Shown: positions 1 to 11,384 of the stretch, one piece after another
Layout of the letters: each line of letters starts with the position of its first letter
Position numbering within the stretch: the first letter of the stretch is position 1
Assembly: GCA_022578965.1 (NCBI GenBank)
Contig: MU400546.1
Span: forward strand, 248,001 to 312,000
Origin: Xylaria sp. FL1777
Lineage: Eukaryota > Ascomycota > Sordariomycetes > Xylariales > Xylariaceae
Direction: 5' to 3'
Length of the DNA stretch: 64,000 nucleotides
The notes under the pieces: model-generated
What the model saw: only the letters and a program-made list of their open reading frames with translations
The model's database searches: none
What the model was told of the DNA's origin: nothing
Program-made: the position numbers and the translations under genes

Positions 1-383
1 CCACCACATCCAGGCAGTAGCATAACGCCACATCTCCTTGCCTTTTCATCTAACCTTTCCGCCAGCTGATAGCTGAACAACTCAGCCGAGACGTCCAGGT
101 AGTGTACGCCCTTCTCAATACATGCTGCCATCAAAGGCTCGGCTGTTTTCCCAAAAGGCCCGGCACAGTTGAGAAGCACTTTAATATCCCCTAGGGCCGA
201 GGCAATAACATTGGGATTTTCAACGTTGAATACTAGATAGGGGGCAGCGAGTTGGGTGGCGAGTTCCGCAAGCTTGCCACGCGATTTTCCACCAAGGACA
301 AATTGAAGCCGGAGACTATTGGCATGTTGACATGCAATGCGTCCTGTGTAACCCGTCGCCCCGTAGATCATCAACTTCCCCAT
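1..383 (-). CDS. Saccharopine dehydrogenase-like oxidoreductase (trans-acting enoyl reductase type), 5' part only
   Basis: The coding strand runs leftward off the window edge. From the ATG at 383-381 the reading frame stays open for 127 codons to base 1, so only the N-terminus is present. It opens with MGKLMIYGATGYTGR, a Rossmann-fold dinucleotide-binding motif (GATGYTGR), followed near residue 30 by GGKSRGKL and near residues 75-80 by LLNCAGPFG. This order is typical of the saccharopine dehydrogenase / trans-acting enoyl reductase family, NAD(P)-dependent oxidoreductases often found in fungi as stand-alone, poorly characterised enzymes. It is not a clear lysine-pathway enzyme: true saccharopine reductase has a different N-terminus. 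No intron is seen in the visible part. The substrate cannot be inferred from this fragment. The family call is secure; the specific reaction is unknown. Confidence 0.85.
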   Translation of the reverse strand, partial: MGKLMIYGATGYTGRIACQHANSLRLQFVLGGKSRGKLAELATQLAAPYLVFNVENPNVIASALGDIKVLLNCAGPFGKTAEPLMAACIEKGVHYLDVSAELFSYQLAERLDEKARRCGVMLLPGCG

Positions 384-2653
384 GTTGGCAGTTTATGACT
401 CAAATATAGTAGGAAGATAATATTGTATAAGCTGAAGCCAGCAGTCTAAAGCGGAGATGAAGAGAAAAGCTGCTCTACTTCTGGAGTGTCCAATGACTAC
501 TTCAGTCATTGCCTTTATTACTAATGAAATTCCAACGTGGGACGATGACACATACATACGTAAAATCTTGATACTCGGATTGGTCTGACATGGTCAACGG
601 AGAATCCCACTATACTCGGAGTTCCAAGTGGTACAGCAACTCTTATAGTGAAACACATGAAGCTAGTAATGAAGAAGACAAAAACTATAATTCCACCGGA
701 CCTCTCTGTAAAGGAATATCTCAACAAGCGACAGCCCCTAGTAACTATTATAATTCTTCCGAGTTAGAGCTCTTCAAACGAAAGGTGATACCTGGTCCAT
801 TCAGCCGGCCGCGGATATATTAATACTAGAAGGGGTAACAGCCATCAGATTCATTACTAGATTTGTACCATTCGGTTGTTGCTTGTTGTTCCGGAGGCCT
901 CCCTTGTGAATTACATTACTAAATAAGTTTTGCTATAATAGCGGTGTTGCGGACTCCTCTTTGGATTATGTAGAATATCTAGTTGTATACTGAACTAGTA
1001 GTTTGAGGCATATAGATCCAGCACAAATTCGGTGTAGCATCCGCTAGCATGGTCTTATTTTCTGGCACCGGCGTGATTACATTTTCATAACTGGAACAAC
1101 ATTCTGATAGAGCATTAAAAATGGCTCAGTTACTCTAGTGTTGAGGAGGTATCGACTACAGATAGTTATCAAACGGCAACATCGTCTTTGAACTCACGCA
1201 TTACGTTCAGAGACAGGTATAATTAAATGTGACGGAGGCAAATTGAATGCGTCGGAGGTCTAGTGGACATACAATCGGATCACACAATAAATATAGGCGA
1301 GTAGAGTCTTCAACTTGTATGATTAGACAATCTAATGAGGCAGTCTCTAAGTTCTGAGTATAAAGCGAGGAAAGGCAAGGTGTAAAGGTATTCGCCTATT
1401 TTCACAACTCTTGTCCCTTTATAGAGAGCCCACGGAAGGACGTTTACTGTTTTTTGCACTTAAACAAGCATCGAAATAATAGTACACACGGATCAAGGTC
1501 TCGGGATAGATTTCCCTACAAGACGCCTAGTTGCAACTTTTCTGACGAGGGCTTCTCTCCTTAAGACAATGTGCTACGGCATATGTCGACCATGCATGAC
1601 GTCAAACTCAACAGGGAGAAGCAAGGCCGCAAGAGAAGCCTAGAGGAATTAAGAATCCTCCGTACTTTGCTGGATAGAATAACCCACTCGAAGTGACCAT
1701 GTCTATATCAGGAGGTATGGAATACGTTGATGACGTTCGCAGGATGGTGTCAGAGATGTTTGTCTCTAGAGTGGAGTTGGGTCACTGAAGGGTAGCTGCT
1801 AGGTCGTAGTTATGGGTAAGGGCTCAATATTATTGATTCCTGAGTTCCCCCAAGAAGTATTGGAAGGGAACTCATCTGTATATAGTAAATACTAGACTGT
1901 CTCCCCACAATTAAGCTACTTCTACCCTGCTGCGACCCTAGTCCCTGACAGATGGCATGAATAGGGAGCACTTTCAATCAATGACTACACCTATCTTAGG
2001 CTTTCTCTTATCTCAAGTTACTAATGTACATACATATATATATACATCTATCTCACTGCTTTCTTAACCAGGTCCCCTGCATGTGGCTTAAGCGAACCAA
2101 TGGGAACATGTAGTCATGCCTCCATGACTATGTACGTAGTATGAAGATGGCAAGATTGATTAGTATTATGTTGTAAGCTTATCTTTTACATTTAATCTCG
2201 CCATAGATAACAGTTGACCACCTATCTAGATAGGAGGTATCGTCAACTTTATAGGTGCCCCTTTAGGCAAGGTTAGGCTAGTAAACGGTTCCTTGATTCG
2301 CTAGGTAATCCAATAAGGTTACTACAGCGGTTGTCGGTCGATTGGCCATTCTACTTGACAGCTCGGTCGGCACGGTCGGCCGGCAACTCTATACAAGCCA
2401 CTAGCACTATCAACGATGTGTAACATTCGTTGACGTCCCTATCACGCTCACGTGTATTATTAATTAATAAGTCTCACACATGACTGGGTTTCTAGATCGT
2501 ACTGTTGGCATCACATGTTTAGAACGATCGTTGTATCTGCTCAGTATCTGCTCAGTATAATTCTTTATTCCCGCTTTGCCACCACACCTAATACTAGTCT
2601 CTTGGTTTCGCGTTATCTATTGTAGAGCTTCCTTATAGAATAGTCTTGCTAAA
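384..2653. other. Gene-free spacer, divergent promoters
   Basis: About 2.3 kb between two divergently transcribed genes. It is AT-rich with only short chance reading frames. A short TA run lies near 2032-2045. I see no coding exon, RNA gene or recognisable transposon here. It presumably holds the promoters of both flanking genes. Confidence 0.6.
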
Positions 2654-4723
2654 ATGGGTACGTATTTAGTTTCCATTCCTCCTTCGTTGGATTTTATACT
2701 AAAAGAAATTGCTAGGAGTTTTGTCCGATCTACCGCAGAGCTTATTGCTGCTGCTCGCCACGGCATCGCCCGGCCTCGCTTTTCCTCATCATCAGTGGGA
2801 ATCCAACGGCCAAAGCGTGCTTGAATCCATCCCATCCGATCGTCGGGGTGCCGTTACTTCTGAAAGTAGAGTCTGCAGTCAGATCGGTATCGACCTGTTA
2901 GCCCGTGGAGTGAGTAGAAGAGTCCATCTCTCCAGCGTCCCCTCACAATGACCCCACAACTAGCCATGAAGAATATTGAACTCATTACAAGGGCCCTCTG
3001 TAGGGGAATGCCGTAGATGCATTCGTCGGTACCCAGCTCTGCGTGGGTGTGATTGGCATGTATCACTCCGGTCTTGGTGGCGGAGGCTTCGCTCTGATCC
3101 GGGATGAAAACGGGGAGTACACGGTTATCGACTACCGAGAGGCGGCACCTGCCGCCGCCTTCGAGGACATGTATAGGGACAATGTCAAGGGGAGCGTTTT
3201 CGGCGGCCTGGCAGCTGGTGTGCCAGGCGAGCTGCGCGGACTGGAATTTGCACATGGAAAGTTCGGTGCTTTACCTTGGCATGACGTCGTTCAACCGGCT
3301 TCTCTCGTAGCTCGGGATGGATTCGCCGTAACTGAGGATACGGTACGCTATATGACAGCCGGGGTTGAAATGGCAGGGTGGAATTTCTTAATAGAAGACC
3401 CGTCGTGGGCCCAAGATTTCGCTCCTGACGGTATGATTCCACCTTCCCACTATGCGCCTGTCGGCCTCACTGAAGATATCTGACCAACTTGGGTATAGGT
3501 TCTCTACTGAAATTAGGCGACATAATGTATAGAAAACGCTACGCGGAGTAAGAGGATAGAACTTGACATGAAAGTACGATACGGGTCTCTAATGGGAACA
3601 TAGGACATTGCAAAAGGTCGCTGAGAACGGGGCAGATGTGTTCTACGCCGGAGACATAGGTTTGATAACCCCCCTCCATAACTTCAGTTGAGTTTTCCAA
3701 AATCTAAATTCTCCTATAGCTGAAGCTACAATAGCCACCATTCAAGAGAACAATGGCACGATGACACTCGAGGATCTTGCGGAGTACAAGGCCATCGCGC
3801 GGCAGCCCGTGAATATCACATATCGCGGATACAAGATATACTCCTCTGGCTCACCATCAAGCGGTGCAGTGAGCCTGAGCACCCTAAAAACAATGGAAGG
3901 ATACGAAGAAGCCGATATAGCAGACGTGAACCTAACTCTGCACCGTTTCGACGAAGCCATGCGCTTCGCGTATGGAGCACGACAAGGGTTGGGTGACCCA
4001 GCTTTCATAAAAGACGCGTCCAGGTTAGAAAATCACATGATAGACGCCTCGAATGCCGGCATGACGCGAGCACACATCCTAGATAACTCAACGCAGCCCG
4101 TCGAGAACTACACACCGAAGAGAACTTACACGACGCCAAGCCATGGGACATCGCATATAACAACGGCTGACCGCTCAGGGATAGCTGTCTCTAGTACGAC
4201 GACGATAAACCTGCTCTTTGGGAATCTTTTGATGGTGCCGTCGACAGGTGTCATTCTCAACAACGAGATGAACGATTTCTCGATCCCGGGGATGCGCAAC
4301 GAGTTTGGCTTTGAGCCGAGCGAGGCTAACTTCATCCGCGCAAACAAGCGGCCCTTGTCTTCGATAACGCCGTTGATAATCACGCACATGAACGACCACA
4401 TTTTCGCGGCTGTAGGGGCGGCCGGTGGATCGCGGATAATAAGCTCGACAACGCAGGTAGCCTGGCACGTGTTGGAGCACAATCTCACGATGGCAGAGGC
4501 GATCCGGTTGCCGCGCGTGCATGATCAGCTGATGCCCAACACGGCGGTTCTCGAGGCCGGTTTCGACGTTGCTATAGCTGCGAGCATGGCTGCCAAGGGA
4601 CACAACGTGACATGGACGAGCGTAGCCGCGAGCGCCGTTCAAGGGATCCGAGTGGGTTTGGACGGTCGGTTTGAGGCCGCTTCAGAAAACAGACAGCTGA
4701 GTAGCGGGGGACTTACACTGTAG
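2654..4723 (+). CDS. Gamma-glutamyltranspeptidase, secreted
   Basis: An N-terminal nucleophile hydrolase that cleaves and transfers the gamma-glutamyl group of glutathione and its conjugates. The model has six exons: 2654-2657, 2716-2909, 3004-3430, 3499-3547, 3604-3659 and 3720-4723, giving 577 residues. The first exon is only ATG plus one base. It is inferred because the signal-peptide exon has no in-frame ATG, while a GTACGT donor at 2658, a TACTAA branch sequence near 2696 and an AG at 2714-2715 restore the frame exactly. Residues 1-25 form a hydrophobic signal peptide. The processing/catalytic threonine is in HGTSHIT (about Thr387), followed by the family signature ending in TTTINLLFG. 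The binding-site motif GAAGGSRI follows near residue 480. All key motifs are present, so the enzyme looks functional. It stands alone; the nearest gene downstream (ALG11) converges on it. Confidence 0.9.
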
Positions 4724-5123
4724 ATAGACGTCCAGACTGGTAACCTTCCACATGTATGTACTTGATACATGATTGGTAGCTAGTTTTACAACCCGATGAT
4801 AGAACCGGGATACCTACCATCGGTAAAGTATGTTTACCCTTGCTCTCTTACTTATGCTTAATTTTACTTCTACTTCGTTGACATGATATCTGACAAAATA
4901 AGATAAATGTATTCAAAATCATCGTAATAATGTTACCAAGGTATATTAAAAGATAGATATATTCTCCAGCTTCTCTTAAAAGGGGAAATAACAGAAAAAA
5001 TCAATGCTATGAACTCCGAGGCCGCCGTTCCCATGTATTTAAAACCCCGGGGTATCGCCCACAAATGCGTCAGCCTATCCACCCATTCATGCACCCATCT
5101 ATTGCGGTCTATCATACCTAGAA
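4724..5123. other. Convergent spacer between GGT and ALG11
   Basis: About 400 bp of AT-rich DNA between the 3' ends of two convergent genes, expected to hold both 3' untranslated regions. No coding signal is seen. Confidence 0.6.
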
Positions 5124-6918
5124 TCACAGTATCGTTACGACAAGCTTCTGCATCTCAACTAACCACCGTTTCGCGAACTCTTCATCTGAGAATCGCTGTG
5201 CTGATCTACGCGCCCGCAATCGGACAGCTAGCGGATTGGGAAGGGAGAAGGCTTTCTCGAAGCCTTTAGCGTAGTCGGTTTCCGTAGTGGCATGAAATCC
5301 TATTTTTGGCGGTTCTGTTAGTATAGTATCATATACTATTAAAGGAATATAGCTCACCTGTTGGCTGTCCATCGACATCAGTTACGATATCAAGCTTGGG
5401 GCCTCCGCTGTCATGGACAACGGAGATAAGACCGGCAGCCTGGTACTCGACGACGCCGATGCCAAAATGTTCGTTCCACATGCCATTCACGCCGATGTAG
5501 GCCATGCCCAGCCACTCGAGAACCTCAGACCAGGGCGCATCAAGTTTGAAGATGACGCGATCTTTGATGTGGAGCTCGTTGACGAGTAGCCGAAGTTGGT
5601 AAACGCGCCGTGAGTCGTTGTCGTCCCTGACACTACCAAGAAGAACAAGCTTGGCATCTTTGCTGGCCGCAGAGTCAGATTGAATGAACTCGGCAAACGA
5701 GTTTACGATGAGCTGATGATTCTTTTCAGGCCTGAACTGAGCGATATACACTATACATTTCTGGCGTTTCTTTTCGCTTTTCTCGGTCAGCTCGACAGCC
5801 TCCTCGATATCACTGACGGCGCACGGTGGATAGACCACGGCGATCTGATGCTGGCAGTTATTATCCTGACGGCGAGGGCCCCATAGACTTTGAATATGGG
5901 TTTGTGTCCAGGTTGAATTTGTCATGACAACATCAACCGAGGCTCCCATGCGCGAGTATACAGAAGCGAACCATTTCCAGTAATATCGCTTGAGAATGCC
6001 CCTGACACCGGTGCCCTTCCCGGCATTCATACCTTGGTTGCCAACAGCGCTCTGGGGGTCAAGTGAGTCGAGCATGTCGGTAGAGATAGTCGGATAGTGT
6101 ACGTAGGCAGCAGTGGGCACTTTGGGAAACAACAACTTGCTAAGGCCAAGAGCGAAGGCATAACCCATGGTATCGACGAAGACATCGGGCACGAGAAGAG
6201 AGAAGGCGTCCCACCCCATGATGAGCGAGCCTAGAGACTGTCCTAGCAATGTTGCGTGGGGCCATGTGGACGCAAGCACCCAGTGCCGGGTGGACAGGTA
6301 AAGAAAGTGTATGGTGGGCGGGTGTATGTCGATGCTAAAGGTATTCTGTGGAGTGCCTATTAGTCGACATTCAGAGGCATCGAGCGCGGGAACAGGGGTT
6401 GATATGGAGCTGACCTTGACACGGGAGAGCATCTTATCCTTAGAAATGTCGTGATCACCAGTGTAGACGACAATCTTGGCCCTTGGCCATCTTTGCTGGG
6501 TAGCGCGCACAGCAGCCCATAAGACCCGTTCGCCACCGCCACCAGCATTGCAGAAGGGATGAAAGAAGCCGACAAGACCATCCCACTCCGTGTCGCTTCT
6601 CTGCGCGTTCTCTGGGTCCCCCGCCTCCTTGTCCCCCTTACCCGTCTTCCCCCTCTCGCCGTCACTGGCCGTCCCTACTACCGCCGTCCCCTGCTCGGGG
6701 TTGTTCTTGTCCCGAAGAATGACCCCGCCTTCCTGGGTAGCGCGTATTATCAGAGCACGGCGGCCATCTGTTTTCTTCCGCAGGTACCAGCCAGCCCACG
6801 ATCCCAGCGTGCCAACGAAGGCATGGAACAGAATGGGTATGAAATGCCACAGCGCAATGGCGGCAAGGGGACTGCAGCCAATGGCAGCACCGGTGACCAG
6901 CAGTGCTAGAGGATCCAT
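5124..6918 (-). CDS. ALG11: GDP-Man:Man3GlcNAc2-PP-dolichol alpha-1,2-mannosyltransferase (ALG11)
   Basis: Adds the fourth and fifth mannoses to the dolichol-linked oligosaccharide on the cytosolic face of the ER, a step of N-glycan assembly. Two exons, 6918-5358 and 5299-5124, are joined by a 58 bp intron with a GTGAGC donor and a perfect TACTAAC branch point; the product is 578 residues, close to the yeast protein (about 550). Residues 1-45 hold an N-terminal membrane anchor. The GT-B start VGFFHPFCNAGGGGERVLW (about residue 115) is diagnostic of ALG11. The C-terminal half carries the GT4-type donor-binding region with NEHFGIGVVEYQAAG and a GGPKLDIV segment just before the intron. The second exon gives a short helical tail. 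It shares a divergent promoter region with COX18. There is no sign of damage. Confidence 0.95.
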
Positions 6919-7807
6919 GCCGGAGCAAGAGGTACGCGGGCCACCAAGCCGTATGGGGGAGTTGGAGACTCAGGCGTATCGGGAAGAAGAGTGCAATGTG
7001 GGTGAGGCGTTGTTAAGGGGGGGAGGGGAAGACGAACTACACTATATGATGCCAAGTAGGTACATAGACTATACTTGGACAGCGCAGACGAAAAAGAATT
7101 GCGCAGGTGGCATAATACCCATTCACAATCTAACGAGGGCTGGGATCAGCAAACAGAACAAGAGGCGAAGAACTGGGCGAAGTTGAGGCAAGCAACCTCA
7201 GACCAGATTGTAGTACCGGTACATCGCTGTATACCTGTGGGGAGGCTAGGTAGGTGCCTAGGTAGGTATCGTGATGCCGGTAGGCTGTACGAAGTAGCGT
7301 GGGCAAGGTTGAACAAGACACCTTTGTTATTTGTTCTTGGCAGATACCGCAGCCGCAGCGTTGGATCCACTGCAGCGGAACCGTCTGAGGTCAGTTTTAA
7401 AATCAGCCCTTTTAATTATGTACTTTTATTGAGCCTAGTTTCATAATCATACATTTATTTTATTTTATTTTTTCAATCAATAAACATTAATTATTTATAT
7501 AATATGTATTCAAGCAAAGCTTCAAAGTGTGCTGGGTACATACCTGGTACATATAGATTGATAACACATACATATGTAGACCCTTGTTGTTCAACGTACA
7601 GTAGGTATGTAGGTGGTAATACATATGTATGTATATGGGGATAGTGGGGTTACTGCTGTACGGGGTACCTATAATTATTATCTTCGTCTCTCACCATAGA
7701 AAAAAAGCACCACAGTCATGAGACAAGGTATATTCCACCCAGCATATATCATAGCCTATACCTTTATCTTACCATGTCCATGAGGGACGGAAGACTCGAT
7801 TAAATGT
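6919..7807. other. Divergent promoter region ALG11 / COX18
   Basis: About 890 bp between two divergent genes. It contains GTAGGTA-type short repeats (about 7236-7270 and 7603-7625) and a strongly AT-rich patch at 7440-7510. Long open frames on the plus strand across 6590-7186 are antisense shadows of ALG11 running into this spacer. No independent gene is supported. Confidence 0.5.
7774..7803 (+). promoter_or_regulatory. Candidate upstream ORF abutting COX18
   Basis: A 9-codon reading frame (ATG at 7774, TAA at 7801-7803) lies directly before COX18. Its stop is immediately followed by another ATG at 7804, which is out of frame with the COX18 ATG at 7808. If the transcript begins upstream of 7774, ribosomes meet two ATGs before the proper start, which would lower or regulate COX18 translation. 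The transcript start is not visible from the sequence, so this may be untranscribed. Confidence 0.3.
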
Positions 7808-9010
7808 ATGATGAGCTCACTGCGGAGTCTATCCCTCCTCCGAGCCACGAGATCTCCTCTGTCTCATTTGGGGGGCTTCCATCAACTTCAACCCAACTAC
7901 ATTACCACTACCCTTCGAATCTCACCATTACCTCTCTACAACCTCCAGCATGGTCGGAGCGCCTTCCACTGGCAGTCCACCGTCGGCGCCGCCATAGAGG
8001 GGACCCAGAACCTCATAGTCGACCTCCATGCCGTAACCCACCTCCCATGGTTTCTAACTATCCCGCTCATGGCGTTCACAGTAGGCGCCGTCTTCCGCCT
8101 TCCCTTCTCCATCTACACACAGAGGATCCTCCAACGCCGCGCTGATCTCACCACTCTCCTGCAAGCCTGGAGCCCGCGGATCCAGCAGGATGTCCAACGA
8201 GAAGGGATCCCGGCCTCGTCGCGGCTATCCGAGGTGAAGAAGCGCCAGGAGAAAGTTCTGAAGCGGATCTACCGAAAGCTCAGCCTACAAGAATGGCGGC
8301 TGTGGGGCAATGTTCTGAGCTTTCCCTTTTGGCTCATCGCTATTGACGGCGTGCGTCGTCTATGCGGTGGTCCGCGTGGTCTCCTCGGGTCGCTGATAAC
8401 CGGGTCCGGGCGGCCTGGCGAGAGCATAGCGGCGTCAAGCGCCGAAGTCGCCTCCACGACGACGACTTCGCTCCTGCCGAGCTCGGTTGCGGATCCCTCC
8501 GCCCTAGATCCCGCAGTGATGTCCTCAGCAATGGAAACTGCGCACCTTTCCATCGTAGACCCTACCCTGACCTTTGAAGGCTGTCTCTGGTTTACGGACC
8601 TCACCGTGAGCGACCCCTACCACGTCCTACCCCTCGCACTATCCGCGACCCTCCTACTAAATCTACTTCCTAAATCGCGCCACGAATTCTTTGACCGTGT
8701 GCGCGTCGCGCTCGGCCGGCAACCGAAGAGCGCGCGAGCGCAGACGCTAGCAGGCGATGCAAAGGTCGGCTTCCTTGAGAGGTTATCGGCCATGTTCCAT
8801 ATATGCATGATCGGACTCGCCACTTTGGTCGGCCCGCTTACGTTCGACCTGCCGGCCGCTTTGCATCTGTATTGGCTGGCTTCATCTGTGACTAATGCGT
8901 TCTTTATGAAGAGCCTTCGATACCTCATACCTGTGAAAACTGGGCTGCTGAAGAGATGTACGGGTGTCGAGTTCCCGGTCATAAGGCCCCAACGAGGGCA
9001 GAAGATTTAG
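7808..9010 (+). CDS. COX18: Mitochondrial inner-membrane insertase COX18 (Oxa1/YidC family)
   Basis: Member of the YidC/Oxa1/Alb3 family that exports the C-terminal tail of Cox2 across the mitochondrial inner membrane during cytochrome c oxidase assembly. It is a single exon of 400 residues starting MMSSLRSLSLLRATRS, an arginine- and serine-rich N-terminus without acidic residues, as expected of a mitochondrial targeting sequence. A first membrane segment follows near residue 80 (LPWFLTIPLMAFTVGAVFRLP), then a charged matrix loop rich in Lys/Arg, and further hydrophobic segments near residues 175, 270, 330 and 350. The conserved LPAALHLYWLASS segment near residue 350 matches the last transmembrane helix of the family. 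The Cox18 call over Oxa1 rests on length and overall sequence character; a paralog assignment by tree would settle it. Two ATGs just upstream are out of frame. Confidence 0.85.
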   Translation: MMSSLRSLSLLRATRSPLSHLGGFHQLQPNYITTTLRISPLPLYNLQHGRSAFHWQSTVGAAIEGTQNLIVDLHAVTHLPWFLTIPLMAFTVGAVFRLPFSIYTQRILQRRADLTTLLQAWSPRIQQDVQREGIPASSRLSEVKKRQEKVLKRIYRKLSLQEWRLWGNVLSFPFWLIAIDGVRRLCGGPRGLLGSLITGSGRPGESIAASSAEVASTTTTSLLPSSVADPSALDPAVMSSAMETAHLSIVDPTLTFEGCLWFTDLTVSDPYHVLPLALSATLLLNLLPKSRHEFFDRVRVALGRQPKSARAQTLAGDAKVGFLERLSAMFHICMIGLATLVGPLTFDLPAALHLYWLASSVTNAFFMKSLRYLIPVKTGLLKRCTGVEFPVIRPQRGQKI

Positions 9011-9457
9011 TCAGGCTTGGATGGTTGGGTTATGGGCCGCTGTGTCTTTGACAAGAATCACATTTTGGTCAGCTTCGGTCAAAATACCTGTGTCTAGCGA
9101 ACAGGCATAGACGGAGGGGGTTGATGTCTATTCGGGAATTCAAACCGGGTAGTTGTCTCTATATTTTTGCGTTTATTAATAATAAGTGGTTAGGATTTGC
9201 CCACAGTTACACGTTTTCGGTAATGGAAATTAATCGAGCTTTTATGGATGGTTACTCAAAGAGACAAAATCGTTATATATAGACCAAGGCGAAATCTAGA
9301 GGATTTCGATGAGCTTGAAAGCTTATAAAGACTACAGCGATCCTAATCAATGTAACATCTTGCTGAGTTCCCCAGAAACACCAAACGCCAGCCAATATGC
9401 CGCTCGAATAGCCACGAGTTCTTGATGAAAAGAGACACCCCCAGTCATAACCGCCAG
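9011..9457. other. Convergent spacer COX18 / syntaxin
   Basis: About 450 bp between convergent 3' ends, AT-rich, no coding signal. It presumably holds both 3' untranslated regions. Confidence 0.6.
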
Positions 9458-10365
9458 TCATCCCAGAAACACGGCTAGCAGCACGATAGTCATGATAACA
9501 GCTAACACGAGAAGAAGACAGCAGGCCTTGCTCCGCGCGTTCTTCTGATACCGCGCGGCGCTCCGTAGTTCGTAGTCGGCACCACGAGTATCATCGCGCA
9601 CGTTGACAGCGTTACTTTCTATTGTCTCGAGCTGCTCGCCTTGCTCACTTACGATCTGCGCGACCTGCTGGAAGAGAACATTGAGATCGCTGACACCCTC
9701 TTCAATATGTCGGATCTCCTCCTCGCGTTCGGTAATGAGGGCATCCTGGAAGTCAACCTCATCCTGTGCAGCCAGATGAACCTGCTCCTGCTGTTGCAGC
9801 TGAAGTTGGTCTCCTTGTTGTCCCGAAGCGCCCGCGTCGCCGATAGAATCCTGATCGAGTGCGACCTTGGCAGCCGACACAGAGGCGCGTTGCTTCTCGA
9901 GCGCCGTGCGTTGAAGGGATTGGAATTCGGTTAAGGCGGCCTTGAATTCGCGCGAGAGTTTTTGCTGGGAGTATTTCTGTGTAGGCTGCGACGGAGCTAG
10001 TTAGCCAGGCCGAGATCAGGCGGCACCAAGCACAACAGACACTAGATGACAGCTGGACAGGCACCTACCGTAACATCGCCCCAGGCCTGGACCTTCTTGA
10101 CGCCCTCGCCCACGTCCTTGAACTGGACGGTCGATTCCTCCAGGACAGCGGACACGCGCTCCCGCAGACGCGGATTGTCTCGTTTAGTGCCGAGAAGGCT
10201 AATGTCGGACCGCAGTTTCGAGATGTGGCCATTGAGGTGGAATAGCTGGTTCATGAGGCCCTGCGACAGGCGGGAGAACTCGGGATCGTCGGAGTATGCG
10301 CCGTTGTTCGAGCGGCGGCCGGCGGCGCTGCCGGACTCGACCGAGGAGAGCTGGTCAAAGGACAT
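9458..10365 (-). CDS. PEP12: Qa-SNARE, Pep12/syntaxin-7-like
   Basis: A membrane-anchored t-SNARE for fusion at the late Golgi-to-endosome/vacuole step. Two exons, 10365-10069 and 9985-9458, are split by an 83 bp intron (donor GTAGGT, acceptor CGCAG) in phase 0, giving 274 residues. The N-terminal half (about residues 30-130) has the Habc-type helical pattern with FSRLSQGLMNQLFHLNGHIS. A Gln-rich linker follows near residue 165. The SNARE motif spans about residues 185-245, with LFQQVAQIVSEQGEQLETIE; the Gln in EQGE fits the ionic zero layer of Q-SNAREs. The chain ends in one hydrophobic segment of about 20 residues and a single Gly, a tail anchor. Pep12 is favoured over Vam3 or Tlg2 by length and the N-terminal sequence, but this is not certain. 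It diverges from NDC1. Confidence 0.8.
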
Positions 10366-11384
10366 GGCGAGCGAGCGGGATCAATGTGGAACTAGTTCGG
10401 AGGTGCGGGAGCAGGGTTCAGTGATTAGAGCGGAGTATTCTTACGACAAATAGAGACAAGAACATAAAAGAAAGACTGATGAGACGGTCGGCTGGATGGC
10501 CTTAATCGAGATTGCGCCGTTTGATGATGCAGATAAGTAGATCTATGAAAGGCGAGGTAAGCAGCCGAATAGAAGACGAGATGAGGGTACTACCTGCCTC
10601 GGCGCTAGTGGTAGGTAGGCTGCAGCATAACCTACTGCGTACATGTACTACATGTAGGTACATGTATACCTCCGTGCCGTGAGGGTATACGTACCTATTG
10701 TGGGGTTGCAAACGGACCAAGGCACATCCTTCACTTCTGCTACGGCACTCGCTGCCGAGACTTATTACCATATACTCTCTTTCAGTATAGTAGATAGGTA
10801 AATTAAGTAGGTACTGATAAATATATCCCTCCTGTCCTTCGGGACTAGCATTATTAGCTCAATTTATTCATTGGCCTTTCAATACCTACCTGTGTACTAC
10901 GTAGGTAGACATGTAAATCTGCGTCATTTCTGCTGCGCCACCTGCGTAACAAGAAGGACAAAGTGTGGCTGGTGACATCGGCACCGGTATAACTACGGTA
11001 CTTAGGTACCTAGTAGTTACCCACTTTACCCCTCCAAACAGAAGCTTGTCCAGGTACCTAGGTAGTGTGCTTGTCCAGCTGTCCAGCTATGGTAGCCCGA
11101 CGGACACTGTTTTAGCGCGTTGCCTCGGTGGTCAATCTTGTGGCAGGCAGCTTATTTTTTCCCCCCTTATTTACTTACTTGCTTGCTTCAATTCCTACGA
11201 ACAACATCATACCATATCATTATCAAATCAACTAGTCTTGTCTTGTTCTCTATCCGATCTCAACCCGCTTTTTCGCACTTTCACATTCCTTGCGCTGAAT
11301 CCCAGCTCTCCCTCTTTCTGAGCCCGGACAATGCGCTGATTTATTCCTGTCCCTCTCTTCCCTTTTCTTTCTTGAGTCGCTAAT
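10366..11384. other. Divergent promoter region syntaxin / NDC1
   Basis: About 1 kb. It is rich in GTAGGTA / TACCTAGG short repeats (notably 10605-10680, 10780-10815, 10885-10910 and 10995-11070). A pyrimidine-rich stretch from about 11160 to 11375 just before the NDC1 ATG resembles a fungal 5' leader. No gene is seen. Confidence 0.55.

Noticed and set aside
6590..7186. Long plus-strand frame (198 codons) opposite the ALG11 start
   Set aside because: It lies antisense to the well-supported ALG11 N-terminus and has no recognisable motif.
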